Positions 1 to 11,924 are shown, counted from the first letter of the stretch. The stretch is 64,000 nt of DNA from Haliotis asinina (GCF_037392515.1 NC_090292.1:40872747-40936746), one strand, 5' to 3'. Numbers and translations: made by a program. Notes: generated by a model from the letters alone, not told the origin.

Positions 1-635
1 TTCCTGTCATGCTACCAAATGTAAGCAAGAATTGTGCCTTTTTGAAGGGTCTGTAATATATTTTTATAGTATTCGATCTGTTACAAAGGCTTCACTGGAA
101 GCCTTTATAATCCTTTCATGAATAGTTGAAATGTTTAGACATTATTACATGCTGCCTTTACTTTCTTTAAACTTTTAATATTTTTTGAAAGGAAACGATA
201 TCCTTACACAGACCTGTCTTATCACGTTTATGGTGTTCTTGGTTGATCTTAAATATAAATATATGACAGCCAGTGCAAAGGTACAGTGTTACAAATTACA
301 AAACTTCCATAAGGCATGGAATAAAACACAAATACAAACTGAAGAACCAATGAACTCACACCCAGTGTTAAAACAAGGAGACAATTGCACAATTTCAGAC
401 ATTGGAACTGCTACTTAACAAAAGCATACATGTAAGTCAGTCTCCCTGTTATCTGTGAATAATTCGAGAAAATAACATGTTTCAAAAGGTCTCCAATGTT
501 CTTGTTAATTGACTCAGACACAACAGCATGGATGATTATTTAAATGTAATGATTGCAAATAACACAATATGATTTTTATGTTAATTTTGACATTCGTGAT
601 TTGTAAACAATTATAACATAGATATTTCTTGGCAG
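1..635. other. AT-rich stretch without a supported gene
   Basis: A 77-codon open frame (185-418, +) lies here but has no recognisable motif. An AG acceptor-like site ends at 635, directly before the first transposase-like codons, so this stretch may be an intron or 5' flank of the transposase relic. Confidence 0.4.
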
Positions 636-2884
636 GTTACACAAGAATTTTGAAGAAGATTCTTCATCAACAATACCTGTTGCTGAACTGACAAATAAAT
701 TTAAGCATCAGTTTGGTGAGATATCAAACATGGCACTAGGAAGGTGCGTTTTTAAGGCGTTTCCTCAAGTAAAAAAAAACTAGACAAAGGACTTCAAGTG
801 ATTGGACAAAGTTGAAATGTGTGTACCAAGGAATAAAATTCAGACAAACAGTCCAGTCAGATAACCTGTCCTTTGAAGACATTGATAACTATGTACCAGA
901 CACATACTTCAAAAGAAAGCAAACTGATGCAGAACGTATCTTCTGTAAAGATATCAGCCAGTGCAAAGGGAATCCTGTTTCCCTTCACTTGCATGTTTTC
1001 CATGATGGTAAAGTTTCTTTCAAAATTGGAGATACAAACATTGGGAAAGCAGTGGGTATAAGTAAAGTAGAGTTTTTCTCTAAAGTCCCTGTTTGCTGCA
1101 GTTGATACGTGTAAATATTGTCATGGAGTTACTCTAGGCAACCTATCATGTGCAGCAAAGGAAAATGCTTACATTCAAACAAATGCAGAAAACATTCAAG
1201 TAGCATACTCTAAACGATGCCATAAGATTCTCAGTTTAAAATCCCTGAAATCATATGTGCCATGTGCTGCCTGCAGAAAGTTACAAAAAATCCCTGACGA
1301 AGTGATTAGGAACGACACAATTAATGCTGTTCCACAACACATACATGAGTCCTTGCAAAGTGTTATGGACGTCATAAGGCAAAATGCTCCTTACTTAAAC
1401 AAGGGCCAACTCAATCTTATCGAGTCCCAAATATCAAACAGAAAAAAATTGCATGGACGCCGATGGGACAGCTCTGTCATGGAGCTAGCTTTGTCCATCT
1501 GATCCCGTAGTCCACGAGTATACCGCCACCTCCTTGGGTCTGGCCAGATGGCACCACCATCTGAAGCCACATTGAGCAGACTGAAAAATTCTGTTGAGCA
1601 GAAGGCAGGCATAAATGAGGAAATGCTACAGTGGATGTAACTGCAAGCTCAACACAACAAAATGAAAACAGCTGGTTATTTCGGAGGCTTAATATTTGAC
1701 GAGATGTCCATCCAGCAGGATTTGGTGATCCAACAGAAAAGTTCTGAAAATCGTCTCATCGGCTTCACGGACACAGGAGTGGAGGGTGAGCAACTTTTCA
1801 AGAAGAAAAACAATAAAGTCCTTGCATCACATGTCATGCAATTCATTTTCCTGGGTTTGACAGGCTTCCAATTTTCAGTGGCCCATTTCCCTACAGATCA
1901 AGCCACTGCCCCACAAATATACTCTATGTTTTGGGATGTTGTACAGGCTTTAGAGAGGTGGGACTTCCGTGTTCTTTACACTTGCATGGATGGTTCATCA
2001 AACAATCGAATGCTCATCAAGCTTCATTTCAACACACTCTACCAGACAAGAGTATGACCATCCCAAGCCCATTTTGTTCCCTCTATCAAGTATCCATCTT
2101 ATCAGATCCATCTCATCTGTTCATAAAAATAAGAAACAACCTTCTCCACAGTGGACATGAGAACTGGCATACAAGACTTCTGAACGTCGATGGGATTGAG
2201 GTCACATGGACGCTACTTGTTGAAGCATACGAATGGGATAAGTGTCATGGATTGTCAATACACTACAAGCTCTCAACCACCCATCTGCATCCCAACCAGG
2301 CAGACAAGATGCGGAACCACCTGGCAGAGGAGGTCCTTGACGAAGATATGCTTCACCTCATGCAACGTTTTCAAGCGTCTGTGTCCAATGGAAAGAGAGT
2401 CCAGGGCGCCATCTCCTTGTTGGAGCAGACCAGCATCCTCATCATGTTCTTCAGGGATCGACGTCCTATCTTCTCATCTAGTGACACCAGACTCTCATCA
2501 ATCCAGACCTCTCTACAGTGGTTCTGCAAATGGGAAACGAGTGTGGAAACAACTAATTTCCTTTCCAAAGAAACATTTGAGGACTTAAAATATTTGACCA
2601 ATGGTTTTCAAAAGCTTGTGACTGAGACAGTTTTGGTTGCAAATCACCATATTACGCCATTGTTTGTCAATAGCGACATTGTAGAGAATCACTTCTCGCA
2701 ACAACGGGGATTACATCATGGGTCAGGCAGCAACCCAAACTACATACAATATTGCCATGCAGCTAACAGTATCAGTTTGTGTCAGGGCATAATCTCCAAG
2801 AAAGCCAATGCATCAAGCAGAAAATCAAGCACTCAGAGTGGTGCCCTTCCATTGAAGCAATTAAAACTAGAAGAAAACCAGTAA
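636..2884 (+). pseudogene. P-element/THAP9-type transposase relic
   Basis: Decayed gene for a P-superfamily DNA transposase, which in intact form cuts and reinserts its own element using an RNase H-fold core. Coding segments run 637-780, 782-about 1100, about 1080-2057 and about 2045-2884 and need three frame changes; TGA (1500) and TAA (1638) interrupt it. The first frame change sits in a run of nine A (771-779). Family signs in order: a K(L)HGRRW region before a SP.VY.HL stretch (about 1460-1540), GGLIFDEMSIQ (about 1684-1716, with the DEMSI hallmark), a THAP9-like block ending CMDGSSNN (about 1985), DPSHLFIKIRN (about 2105), a W.LL...Y segment matching the inserted domain, and a late E-N-HFSQQRG (about 2686). 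The N-terminal part (FGEISN...VFKAFPQVKK...YQGIKF) loosely recalls an RFX-type winged helix rather than a THAP finger. No terminal repeats were identified. Family sure; the N-terminal reading is inference. Confidence 0.75.
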
Positions 2885-3108
2885 TATGAAGGTTTAGATG
2901 TACTTAAATACTTTAAACCAATTACAATAATACGGATATTTCATTTATATTCAATTCTCAATGAACGTCTGCCATAAGCAAAAATAACAATTGGAATGAT
3001 TTATCTTTATTACATACGTCTGTTGCTGAGAGTAAAGATACCATGTTTGAGATTCTTACCATGATATGTCTCCTAACAGCACAGAGGGCACTTCCAGTCT
3101 GCATTCTC

Positions 3109-4786
3109 CTATGACACCTCATTCCACTGATCTTCAGAGATCAGGCGAAACCATCTTTCACAGTGAGTACAACTGATCCATGGGTCCTCATCTTCTTCAA
3201 AGTACATGTCCTCACACACAGCACAAAAGTCAGTCTCTCTATCCTCTTGAACAGTCTCTCTTTTACTTTTTCGTTTCCTCCCTCGTGTTGCTTTCCTTCT
3301 CCCAGTCTTATGAACACTTTCAGCCTTTCCTTTCCTTTACCTCTACCTTTACCCTTCCTAATGTTGACATCAGAGTTTGCTTCCTCCACAGATGTGATGT
3401 CAGACGAGATGCTGGCACTTGACTTTGACGGCTTTGAAGGATCTGCAACTGATGTTTCTCCGAGCATACTTGCACAAGGCATGTCATCACAGGTGATAAT
3501 CTTCTCTGATAGGTTTTTAATTAGCAACTCTTTCTCTGAAGCATTTGAAAGAACAGAATCATCAGCTTTCCCCAAAAGGATGATTTCTTTCTTTGTGAAG
3601 TTTTCAAGAGAACATTCTTTTGCATGATAGCTGCCTTCAACTTGTAATGTGAAGCCGATTTGTCTTGAAGTATGGTTGACATGTTCAGACAACTGTGTGC
3701 CTTTCTACTCTCCCTTGTAAGGACTTGCTTCCTGTGTTCCATCATCTTCTGTTTGCGAAGATCTGATGTGATTTTCCGGCGGAACACTGCATCAGTGACA
3801 TTGAGGTAGGATGTTACAATGTTTTCATACAGCTCTTCAATACAAACACATACTTCTGTAATATCATGAATGACATCACATGGACTATGTGACTCACTTT
3901 CCTGTGGAGTGACCAGTGACAAAGACACACTGGCAAATAGGTTTACCCACTCTTCATACAGATCTTTGTCCTGGTGCATAGTCTTGTGAACATGTTGAAG
4001 CAAATGGAGTCCAAGTTGTGTTAGCAAACTTTCTCTATACAATTGGAGTCTTGCTTCTTCTACATGAAGAAAGAATTCAAATGCCTTGTCAGAGATATTT
4101 GTGAGACCACAAGACATATTCTGTTTTCTGAAAGTATCTAGTGTACTCTCTGTATATTGTGTTGTCTCCAGAATAGAAGCCTGTGATTCTGTGATGGTTT
4201 CCAGCAAAGCTACTTTCCTTTTCGATTGAATGTCCATGACAATACCAACCGAGTTGTGTTCAGAGTTCACCATTTCCATGAAACGGTACTTCACTTTAGC
4301 AACACATCTCCCATCAACATAACGTATCTTTCCATGCGCTGAGATTTTAATTGCACTTTTACTTGCATCATCGCTTCTTGATGTATGTGTTACATTCTTC
4401 ATTTCTGTTTCAGCTACCACAGTTTTCCGAATTTCAGTCATCAGAGTACCACACAATAGAGCATTGATTGGCCTTGGACTGTACAAGCCGATGCAGGCAG
4501 ACTTGTAGGAGGCAGATAATAATGAAGATTGGTAAGTTTTGAAAAACAGATTCCAGTCAACAACATCTTTCTTGGTTGAATCTATCTTCATGCTGAGGAC
4601 ATTCTTGTATTGTACATTCAAGAATGTTAGAACCCTAGTCATGTCTGATTTGAGGACAAAGATGTCAGAATTCAAGTTGCATTGCTGAGTCGTCATTGGC
4701 ACCTTGCAGTATAGCTTCGACAACAGTGCTTCAGCATTTTCTTTGGAAAACTGTGATGGCACATCCTCCTCACTGATGACAGGCTC
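3109..4786 (-). pseudogene. Unrecognised protein with C-terminal zinc-binding module, frameshifted
   Basis: A long open exon on the minus strand begins after an acceptor-like TTTAG (AG at 4788-4787) and runs about 410 codons to near 3560, where the homologous-looking text moves to a second frame (to about 3330) and then to a third (to the TAG at 3109-3111). I do not recognise the main body: it is lysine-rich with no clear motif. The third frame encodes a basic stretch (RRKATRGRKRKSKR) and then a cysteine module: FCAVCED, about 14 acidic residues, WISCTHCERWF. That C-x2-C / C-x2-C-x2-W pattern resembles the PHD/treble-clef tails of some transposon proteins. The order basic stretch plus Cys module in the right frame suggests the two frame changes are lesions, not introns. 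Upstream exons probably exist beyond 4787. It could belong with the PIF1 gene upstream or be a separate gene. Confidence 0.5.
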
Positions 4787-5465
4787 CTAAAGGTTAACAA
4801 AAACAAAGGTGATGAACTGATTTCATACAATGCATAAAAAATGAGATTCAAAAAGATGAATGGACACAGCTCAATTCCATCTTCCATGAATTCAACATGC
4901 CTTATGAAAATTATCTTGTCACTGTCAATAGCGTCATGTATTTACAAGACAATAAAAGTGAAATGGTTACATCTATTAAAAGGATACTGTTATTACTACA
5001 AACAGGTTTCAATTCCATTTGCCATGTTTACACTTACAAACAGTGGAACATTTGAGGAGATTTAATTTTCAATTACAACAGCTTGCTGATATTTCATATT
5101 TCCACTTGTGTCAACATGTATCTACTACATGCACAACAATTTTCAGCTTCTTTACAGAGGTTTCAAGGAAGCACAGGAGTGAATGATTGATTGTGATACA
5201 GTATCTCCAAAAAGGTAAAGAAAATACAGACACGATTACACAGTGCATATCCTCTGGATTCACCACTTGCTGGTTTATATGTGATACTTTCATTTCAACT
5301 ATTTGAAATGATTGTTGACCTTATCCCCTCAGAAAATCCCCCTGATTCACCGAGTTCATAAAACGACCTTCCCACATGATCCCAAGTGCGGGGAGGTTGG
5401 GGCAGAGGGTGTGCCCTATATTTACACAAGTCAAGTGCACATATATCCCTATGGAACAATGGATA
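4787..5465. other. Non-coding stretch between minus-strand genes
   Basis: Nothing convincing. Short open frames on both strands have no motif; the region could be intron between the PIF1-like helicase and the downstream zinc-module gene. Confidence 0.35.
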
Positions 5466-5617
5466 CTACTTTACTTCAAGTGCACTTTTCTCCAAATCTT
5501 CTATGGTCTGTAGTTCATCCTGATTGAAATCAGAATCCTCGTCAAAGTCACTTATTTGGACTTCGTCATGTTCTTTGTCTCCCAAATCAAGGTCAAGATG
5601 GAACAATATGTGCGCCA
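5466..5617 (-). CDS. Possible short acidic terminal exon
   Basis: An open minus-strand frame after a CTATAG acceptor-like site (AG at 5619-5618) encodes about 49 residues, very rich in Asp/Glu (DLGDKEHDEVQISDFDEDSD), ending at TAG 5466-5468. Its position downstream of the PIF1-like helicase exon would suit a C-terminal acidic tail, but the phase does not match the helicase donor at 5825/5824, so the link is unproven. No motif was recognised. Confidence 0.2.
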
Positions 5618-5824
5618 CTATAGTTTATCATCATTGTAAGACTATCATTATTAGGGTATGTGATGTTTAATATGTTGTTAATACACTATACCTAGCAATA
5701 TAAAAAAAAACAGCAGTAGAAATAACAGTAAATAAATACATTTCTGAGTATTTTGGGAAAATGGTCTGTGTATATGTCATACTAATTATGTTTAAATATA
5801 TATTACAATTGAGAAATCACTAAC

Positions 5825-8037
5825 CTTTCGAGAACATGATACATCTGTAGAAGGGAGTAGCCTGTAGTGCTTCACACACAAGCCAGCTGTGTCAACACTC
5901 CTTCCTACTGCAATTCCCACTTGTCCAGGCTGGTACATGTTTCTGCAGTCTACAACTACATTGGCGATGGTCTGTCCTTGAGACTTATGAATTTTCATTG
6001 CAAATGCCAGATTAATTGGGAACTGTATTCTCTCACTGAGAATTTTTTGTTGTAGAGGGTCGTACACTGTAAATGACACCCTTTCCAGCTTTTTCACTAT
6101 TTCTCCAAACTTGACAGTTGGTCCATCTTCATCAAGAGCAACAACTGTCCCCATCAAACCATTCACCAGCTCTGAAGATAAGTTTCTGATGAGCATGACT
6201 GGTGAATCTATCTTCAGAGTTAAAACTCTCTTGGCCACTTTTTCTTTAGCTTGTACTTTTTCTTTAGCTTGAGCACATCACCCAGGTCCTGCGATTGATA
6301 ACTCTGAATGGGTCCAGGTAATCTTCTAAGCGCCATTGTGTTGTGACAGTGCACATCAAAATTTGTGGCATACAGGTACACAGGACTAGGATGGGCAGTA
6401 TCTGGTAAAGGACGAGAGAGTCTGTACTTTAGCTGAGTAGTTGCGACACTTGGTGTTCCATGCTCATGTTCATTTACGGCTTGAACCAACTGTGGATCCT
6501 TCTGTCTCATTACAGTGGTTAGTCTTACCTTGTGACCCAATATTGCCTTCCATGCTTGACTTGTGAAGGCGTGGTAACCAGGATCACCATACAAATCATT
6601 TGGTTGTGGGGGGATTTGATAGAAATCACCCACACATATGAGTTGCAGTCCTCCAAAACATAAGCTGGGATCTTTTACAGTCCTGCACACAAATTCCAGC
6701 TGAAGAAATCATACATTTTTTTAAATTTAAAATGAATGCTTGTATAAAACATACAGTTTGGTGTAATAATTGTGGAAATGATTATCTTTTTAAACTCCTG
6801 ATAGAGTACTTATATTGATGATTAAACTGATACTTGCAAACAGATTTGGTTCATTTTACATGAAAGAATATTGAAAAGGTTTGAATTTCCCTCTCATGAA
6901 TGTATATCCATTTTTCTAATATACTGTCCGGTATTAACAGAAAATATAATCCATCTTTTTGTGTATTCAAATAAATAGATTACAAATGTATATTTATTAA
7001 AGATTTATCAAGAAATGTATTTTAGACAAATTTCAAAATTTTACTTATTAACCTAAACAGACTTGTGGATTTGGCTGTTCAGTAGTCAATTTGCATGTGT
7101 ATGAAATAATCAAAGGTAAACGTTTGGTTGGAAACACGACAGACTTTCAATAGAAAATCAGTTACAAAATGATAAAGAAATCAGCACTTAAGGTACTCCA
7201 TTGTGTTAATGAAAAAAGTTTTGAAGTCCACTTAAAGATATGAAGTTCATGAAGCAGTGACCCTTACATCTTAATTACAGATTAACATCTACATACAAAA
7301 GTAAAAGATATGTGAAAACTAGACAAACTTCTCTTCTGTTACTTCTTTTCTGGCTCTAATTGGAAAAAGGTTTTATACCAAGTTGGCAACAAAAGCTTGT
7401 AAAGAAGCATATATAAAGGAAAGTAATGCAATAAGTCACACTCAGGCCATGAACTGATGAATGTATGGTAAGTACCTGATCAAAGACTTTCCTGCTGATC
7501 ATTCTGATCTCATCAATGATAAGCACATCTGTGGATCTATTTCTGTCCAAGACGTGTCTCTTCTCGTCTGTTAAGAGAAGAGTTGAGAGCTCCACGTTGC
7601 TAAACCGTCCATCACTCAGTCCTGCCCACTGGTGAAGAGGTCTCCCATGTTGAAACTGTCGTGAAGCCATTCCTGTGCTGGCAGTGATCGACACGGTCTT
7701 TCCATTTTTGCGTAAACGACGGTCTATCTTCTTAATCAAAACAGTTTTGCCGGTGCCCGCTTGGCCAATAGCTACAAGAGAATGGCCATTTTGACAACTA
7801 AACGCAAAGCGTCCGCCTGAGCGGATGTCAAATTCATAGATGCAAGATTTTTCGTTCTCAAACCATGCCGTCTTGTTTACCGATACTATATCAGCGGACC
7901 AATAGGATCGCTCGAGAGGCTGAGAGTACGGGATAACGTTCACCCCAGAGGTGTTTTGGTTTGATTTCCGAGTTTGAGGACGTATTAACGTTAATAAAAT
8001 GGATGTGATGTCGTGGAAATCACAAAGGATGCGTGGG
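5825..8037 (-). pseudogene. PIF1-like SF1 DNA helicase, two exons, one frameshift
   Basis: PIF1-family helicase, an ATP-driven 5'-to-3' DNA unwinding enzyme; such genes are often multi-copy and transposon-linked in invertebrates. Exon A (8037 down to 7476) carries Walker A GQAGTGKT (about 7745-7768), motif Ia TASTGMAS and Walker B LIIDEIRM, ending FDQ with donor CAG|GTACTT. The intron spans 7475-6700 and ends TTCTTCAG. Exon B begins LEFVCR, restoring the family's DQLE...R block, then motif III GDFYQIPP, then a frame change near 6240, then motifs V/VI FAMKIHKSQGQT and VGRSVDTAGL. The frame change is a lost base right beside an 18-bp direct duplication (6236-6253, 6254-6271). A donor AAG|GTTAGT follows at 5825/5824. 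Exon A is open back to a stop near 8038 with no ATG, so the start is missing or lies in an upstream exon. Helicase identity is strong; function is doubtful. Confidence 0.8.
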
Positions 8038-8336
8038 GAAATGTATAATTGAGAGGTACGTGTGCATTGTTTCGAATGTCACCGTATTCTTAGCGTACAT
8101 TTCGGCCTGACATCGGAGCGAGTCGATGTCGACACGACAATCCAATATGGCAGCTGCTGCTCCTTTACTCTATTAATATATATATGACAGGAGTGTATAT
8201 ATATGGTCTGTGTTTAACCTACAGTGCGATATCGGGTTCCTGTGATTGTCGTTGTCAATAAAACTCGTCATTTGTGCTAAGTTTAGAATCTATGAAACAA
8301 ATCGACATGAAGGGGTGTCGTTCATGCCGCTTGATG
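8038..8336. other. Upstream flank of the PIF1-like gene
   Basis: No gene or clear repeat was seen. If the helicase is a host gene its promoter could be here; no TATA box or other element could be assigned. Confidence 0.25.
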
Positions 8337-8560
8337 TTTAAAGCCACTCTTAGCAATATTCAAGCTATCAGTCTGTAAATATTCGAATCCGCCAAACCAA
8401 TAATCAACATCTGGACCACACAATCCAGGGATCAACAGCATGAACATCGATCTACGCAATGACATGTGGCAATCAAGTCAGCGAGCCTGAGCATCCGGTC
8501 CCGTTTGTCGCCTCTTACGACAAACATGGCTTGATGAAGATCAATTCTAACCTGGATCTT
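8337..8560 (-). mobile_element. Degenerate long-type SINE
   Basis: Matches the long SINE body seen intact at 23140-23412: AGCAATATTC core, GGACCACACAATCCAG, GTCGCCTCTTACGACAA and a broken ACCTGGATCTTC head. The (GAGT)n end and the far head are lost, so it is an old copy. Confidence 0.75.
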
Positions 8561-8599
8561 CTCTGTGTGCATTTATTAATGTTACATTTAAACTAGGGT

Positions 8600-8860
8600 C
8601 CATCTTCTGGATGTTCCAGTCGACACTGCATCCTGTATTTTTTATTATTTATTTTTTTGGGGTGGGGGTGGGGGTGGGGGTGGGGGTGGGGTGGGAGGTG
8701 TTCTTTTTTTTACTTTTTTTTAGTTTGTTTGTTTGGTTTTATTTTATATTTAGTTTCTATTATATTATTCTTTTTTCTTTCTTTTGGGGAGGTGGGGTTG
8801 TTTTGTTGTTGTTTTTTCTTTTTTCTTTTTTTCTTTTATTCCAACCACTTTAAGTTCATG
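8600..8860. repeat. Low-complexity GGGGTG and T-rich tract
   Basis: A GGGTGG simple repeat (about 8658-8695) is followed by a long T/TTC-rich tract to about 8840. Open frames across it are composition artefacts. Confidence 0.85.
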
Positions 8861-9039
8861 AGAGCCACTTAATGAAAGGGTAACAGAGTACACACAGTAC
8901 ATAGCACTTATAATACAACTTTGATGCTTGAATAATTTATTCTCCGTCATCATTCCAACAATATTCCGACAATATTCTGATCTATAATAGATTGCATATG
9001 CTCTCACAACCGCTTCCTATTGATACAGACTTTTTATCC

Positions 9040-9345
9040 CGCAAGACCTGCCTGAAATCGATAAACAGCGAACAGCTTCCAAACGGATAACACTTGTCAT
9101 ACGTGGAACGTAAACGATTGCTACGCACATCGAAAACTGTCGCCCATGGTGTTGTTGGTTTCAGCCGAACTGGCTTCTATCACAAGTTGCGTTATAGGAT
9201 ATTCCTAGAATCATACGTTACAAGGGACTTTATTCTCTGGGGTTCGGTCGGTAGAGGGCAGGAGCGTCGATTTATAATGCAACGTTGCATTAATTCATTC
9301 GAACTTTTTAATTTCATAGTGTGCTCTTAATGCGTGTTTTTTTCT
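9040..9345 (+). repeat. Dispersed repeat, family A, copy 1
   Basis: Diverged about 300-bp copy of the sequence at 15150-15438. Shared landmarks in the same order are TTGCCTGAAATCGATA-like, ACACTTGTCA, a GAAAACTGTCGC segment, GGGGTTCGGTCGGTAGAGGG, AATGCAACGTT and ATTCATTCGAACT. Class unknown: no coding capacity and no obvious terminal repeats. Confidence 0.65.
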
Positions 9346-9910
9346 TTTCACAATAAAATATGGTAGCTTTGTAGGGGGTGGGGGGAGAAATGCAATAGTG
9401 ATGATTAGAGAAGTGTGGCGTGATAGTACGTCTTTAAATTCTATCCCATTTTTCTGTTGATCTCCGTGACCAACTTTTTGTTAAAAATCCTAGTCTAGTA
9501 GGAGACCTAAACACACGGAAAAGTGATGCGGTAAAATTCACAGAAGGTGCACATGTACAAAGTTGGTTCCTTCAATAGTAATACGTCTTGTTGTTGTCAT
9601 CCTGAGGATTTCGGTTTGCGATACAACAAACATTATGGCTCTATAACAGAAAAGCATACAGACGTTACTCTGGCCATCGTAAATGATTCCTGGCGGAATC
9701 TCTATTATAGCTGTAATATTCACAAGAGTATTATGTGTTAACGACATTTGCTAAAGATACCCGGGTGTGTGAAAATGCGTCCGCAGGAGCTGCATTTGAT
9801 GCAATATGTACATCGTCACAAGTCTCTTCACAGAGCCATCGTTGCTCATATCTATGAGTCTGTCCGAAGCACATGTGCATATCAGCTGGTGGTTTGGAAA
9901 CACAGTAAGC
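9346..9910. other. Intergenic stretch
   Basis: Several short open frames on both strands without motifs; nothing supported. Confidence 0.3.
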
Positions 9911-11622
9911 TCACGACACCGCTGCTTGAAGACGTCTCCATTCCAAGGACATCTTTCTCAGAAAACCACTGAAGTAATCTGTAAAGAAAAGAAGTCGCTG
10001 GTCTTCGTCCACAGCCATGTATTTCGCGAGGGCATTAATCACACGTTTCCCCTGACCATTGCTGCCAAGAGGAACGTTCCAAACACCAACAGGCACCAGA
10101 CACCTTCTTGGTTGTGGCATTAGGGCCATGCAAGTAATTAAACTGGCACTTCGAAGGTGAGGATGTGTTTGTATTTTCTTGCGTTGTAGTGACAGTTCAA
10201 AGAATTTAGGCCGACCGTGGAAAATTTTTGGACTGAAGAGCAACTGTGTCCATCTTTTTGGCTGAGGCTTCTGACCACCTGCGGGAGAAACGCCGTGGTC
10301 ACAACAAGGAAATTAGCACCGCATATCAATTCTGATCTTTAAAACCTTTGAGGTTTAAACTGTCGGTGAACATGCACCAATCGCGGACCCATGTCCGTGG
10401 TTCTTGCAAATACAAGTTACCTGCCCTTGATTACCTTGACTTCGCTAGCCAATCAAACGATGATTTGAGAAGAATGATAAGGGAGTTAATATGTGAATAC
10501 CACGAGTCGAATGGGATTTTATGCAGCAGCGGCTGTATTGGACCAGACCAAGTATATACAGGATGCTGTACGACCTTCTGTTTAATACCATTTTATTAAA
10601 ACGAGTTAGCTGATTTGATACTTGGTCTGCTACGAGTTTAATAAAAGGGGTATTTCACGGAAGCGGGTTTAACATGCCGTTCATTACTCTCCAAGATAAA
10701 CTGATAGAAACTGCGGCGAAATTGCCCACAATGTGATGACTCCCAGTTTTACCTGTTTGAGAGTCAGCAGAAATGGACTTGACATTGCACACAATCGGAA
10801 TCGATCCCGGGTCTTCAGCGTGACGAACGAAAGCTCTAAACCCTACCCCTCCCCATCCCTCTAATACAAGAATAGATGAGAACAGGTGAAATAGTCATTG
10901 GTCCGCAAGCCCGGGGCTAGTAAAACTCCAGTCGGGCTAGTAAAGCTCCATATTCACTGGCCAAACCGACTAGTGAATTTTCATAGGGTCATTTGTATCA
11001 CCCTCCCTGACTTCTCAAGTTACAATACACCTTTTGAAACCATGTAAGATTACAACCTGATAAAAATGTTCAACATAGTTACTAGCCGCTGAAAGATATA
11101 AGCCGTGTCTATATGTTGAACTATTCTGTGGGCTAGTAACTTTCAGGCAAAATTTGGAAACTATTTTGCATGCTGGATAGTGTTAAAAACGGCGAAAATA
11201 TCAACACACTCGCCCTGCATATACCTTGCGTATACTTTCCTCATACCTACCGTTATGTAGTTTTCACTCACCCACTCACTCACTAAATCACTCAGTCAAG
11301 CCATCCTCCTACCTTCAGTTCTGTAGAAATACAGGCCGGAGTGCTTGGACTCATTCTGGAGACTATTCTCAGCTGGGCACCTCGCAACATCACTGTAAAA
11401 CTGACAGGTTCCGTGGAGGGGGTTGTACAAGAACAACATGCTTCCTGACGTCATCGTGCACAGCCGTGCACACTGGAGTGCTCGTGGCGCGGGACACGTC
11501 ATCATGATTGACGCCACGTTGACGTCGGGTCTGTGACCACGAATGTAGGTAGCTTGGAATATCAAAACCAGACTCCAGACTGACACATGTCCAAACAGAA
11601 GAGCTATTCTGAAAGTGAACAC
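9911..11622 (-). CDS. Putative small secreted protein, PAN/apple-like N-terminus, two exons
   Basis: Exon 1 (11622-11313) starts at an ATG and encodes a hydrophobic leader (MFTFRIALLFGHVSVWSLVL), then a cysteine pattern C...ALQCARLC...FLYN...CQFY...C that resembles the PAN/apple fold used for carbohydrate or protein binding in many molluscan secreted proteins. It ends GAAG|GTAGGA in phase 1. Exon 2 (10278-9911) follows a CCCGCAG acceptor, fits the phase exactly (G|GT = Gly), stays open for 122 codons and ends at a stop. Joined, this is 226 codons including stop, with a 1,034-bp intron. The C-terminal half (KRVINALAKY, FFTDYFSGF) is not recognised. The leader and Cys pattern are seen; the PAN assignment and the exon joining are inference, and exon 2 could belong to another gene or relic. 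Confidence 0.4.
10785..10858 (-). mobile_element. SINE fragment, tRNA-like head
   Basis: GGGTCTTCAGCGTGACGAACG followed by CTAAACCCTACCCC matches the reversed tRNA-like head of the short SINE (intact at 23806-23988). The body is missing. Confidence 0.55.
10900..11185 (+). repeat. Dispersed repeat, family B (GGCTAGTAA), copy 1
   Basis: About 280 bp bounded by GGGCTAGTAAA near the left and GGGCTAGTAACTTTC near the right, with internal CACTGGCCAA, AATTTTCAT, GATAAAAATGTTCA and TTTGGAAACTATTT. Further copies are at 24795-25105, 33845-34040 (right part) and 36805-37250 (split by a SINE). Confidence 0.65.
11313..11622 (-). CDS. Exon 1 of the putative PAN-like secreted protein
   Basis: Contains the start ATG (11620-11622), the hydrophobic leader and the Cys-rich PAN-like segment; donor GT at 11312-11311. 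Confidence 0.45.
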
Positions 11623-11924
11623 GGGAACCTATGCTAACGGGAAAAAATGTAACTATGCACAACTTAAATAGTATAGAACAAAGGTTATTAAAAAGCGTTA
11701 CGCACAATGAGTGTGCTATAAGCTGGAATAGCCTAAAAGAAGTGGCCAGACGATGTCATCTCTTTGAAGACGTTTTGATCATTATGGGAACTCAAGAGCT
11801 TTGCCCTCGACCGACCGTCCACCCGTGACGACACGTCAGCAAGACGAACACATTCGGCTGACCCATGTAAGGAATTCATTCCCGACTACCGCTTTGGCTG
11901 CCTAGCGTACGTCCAGTCAGAACC

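Noticed and set aside
3163..3627. 154-codon + strand ORF
   Set aside because: Antisense shadow of the minus-strand zinc-module gene, which has the better motif support.
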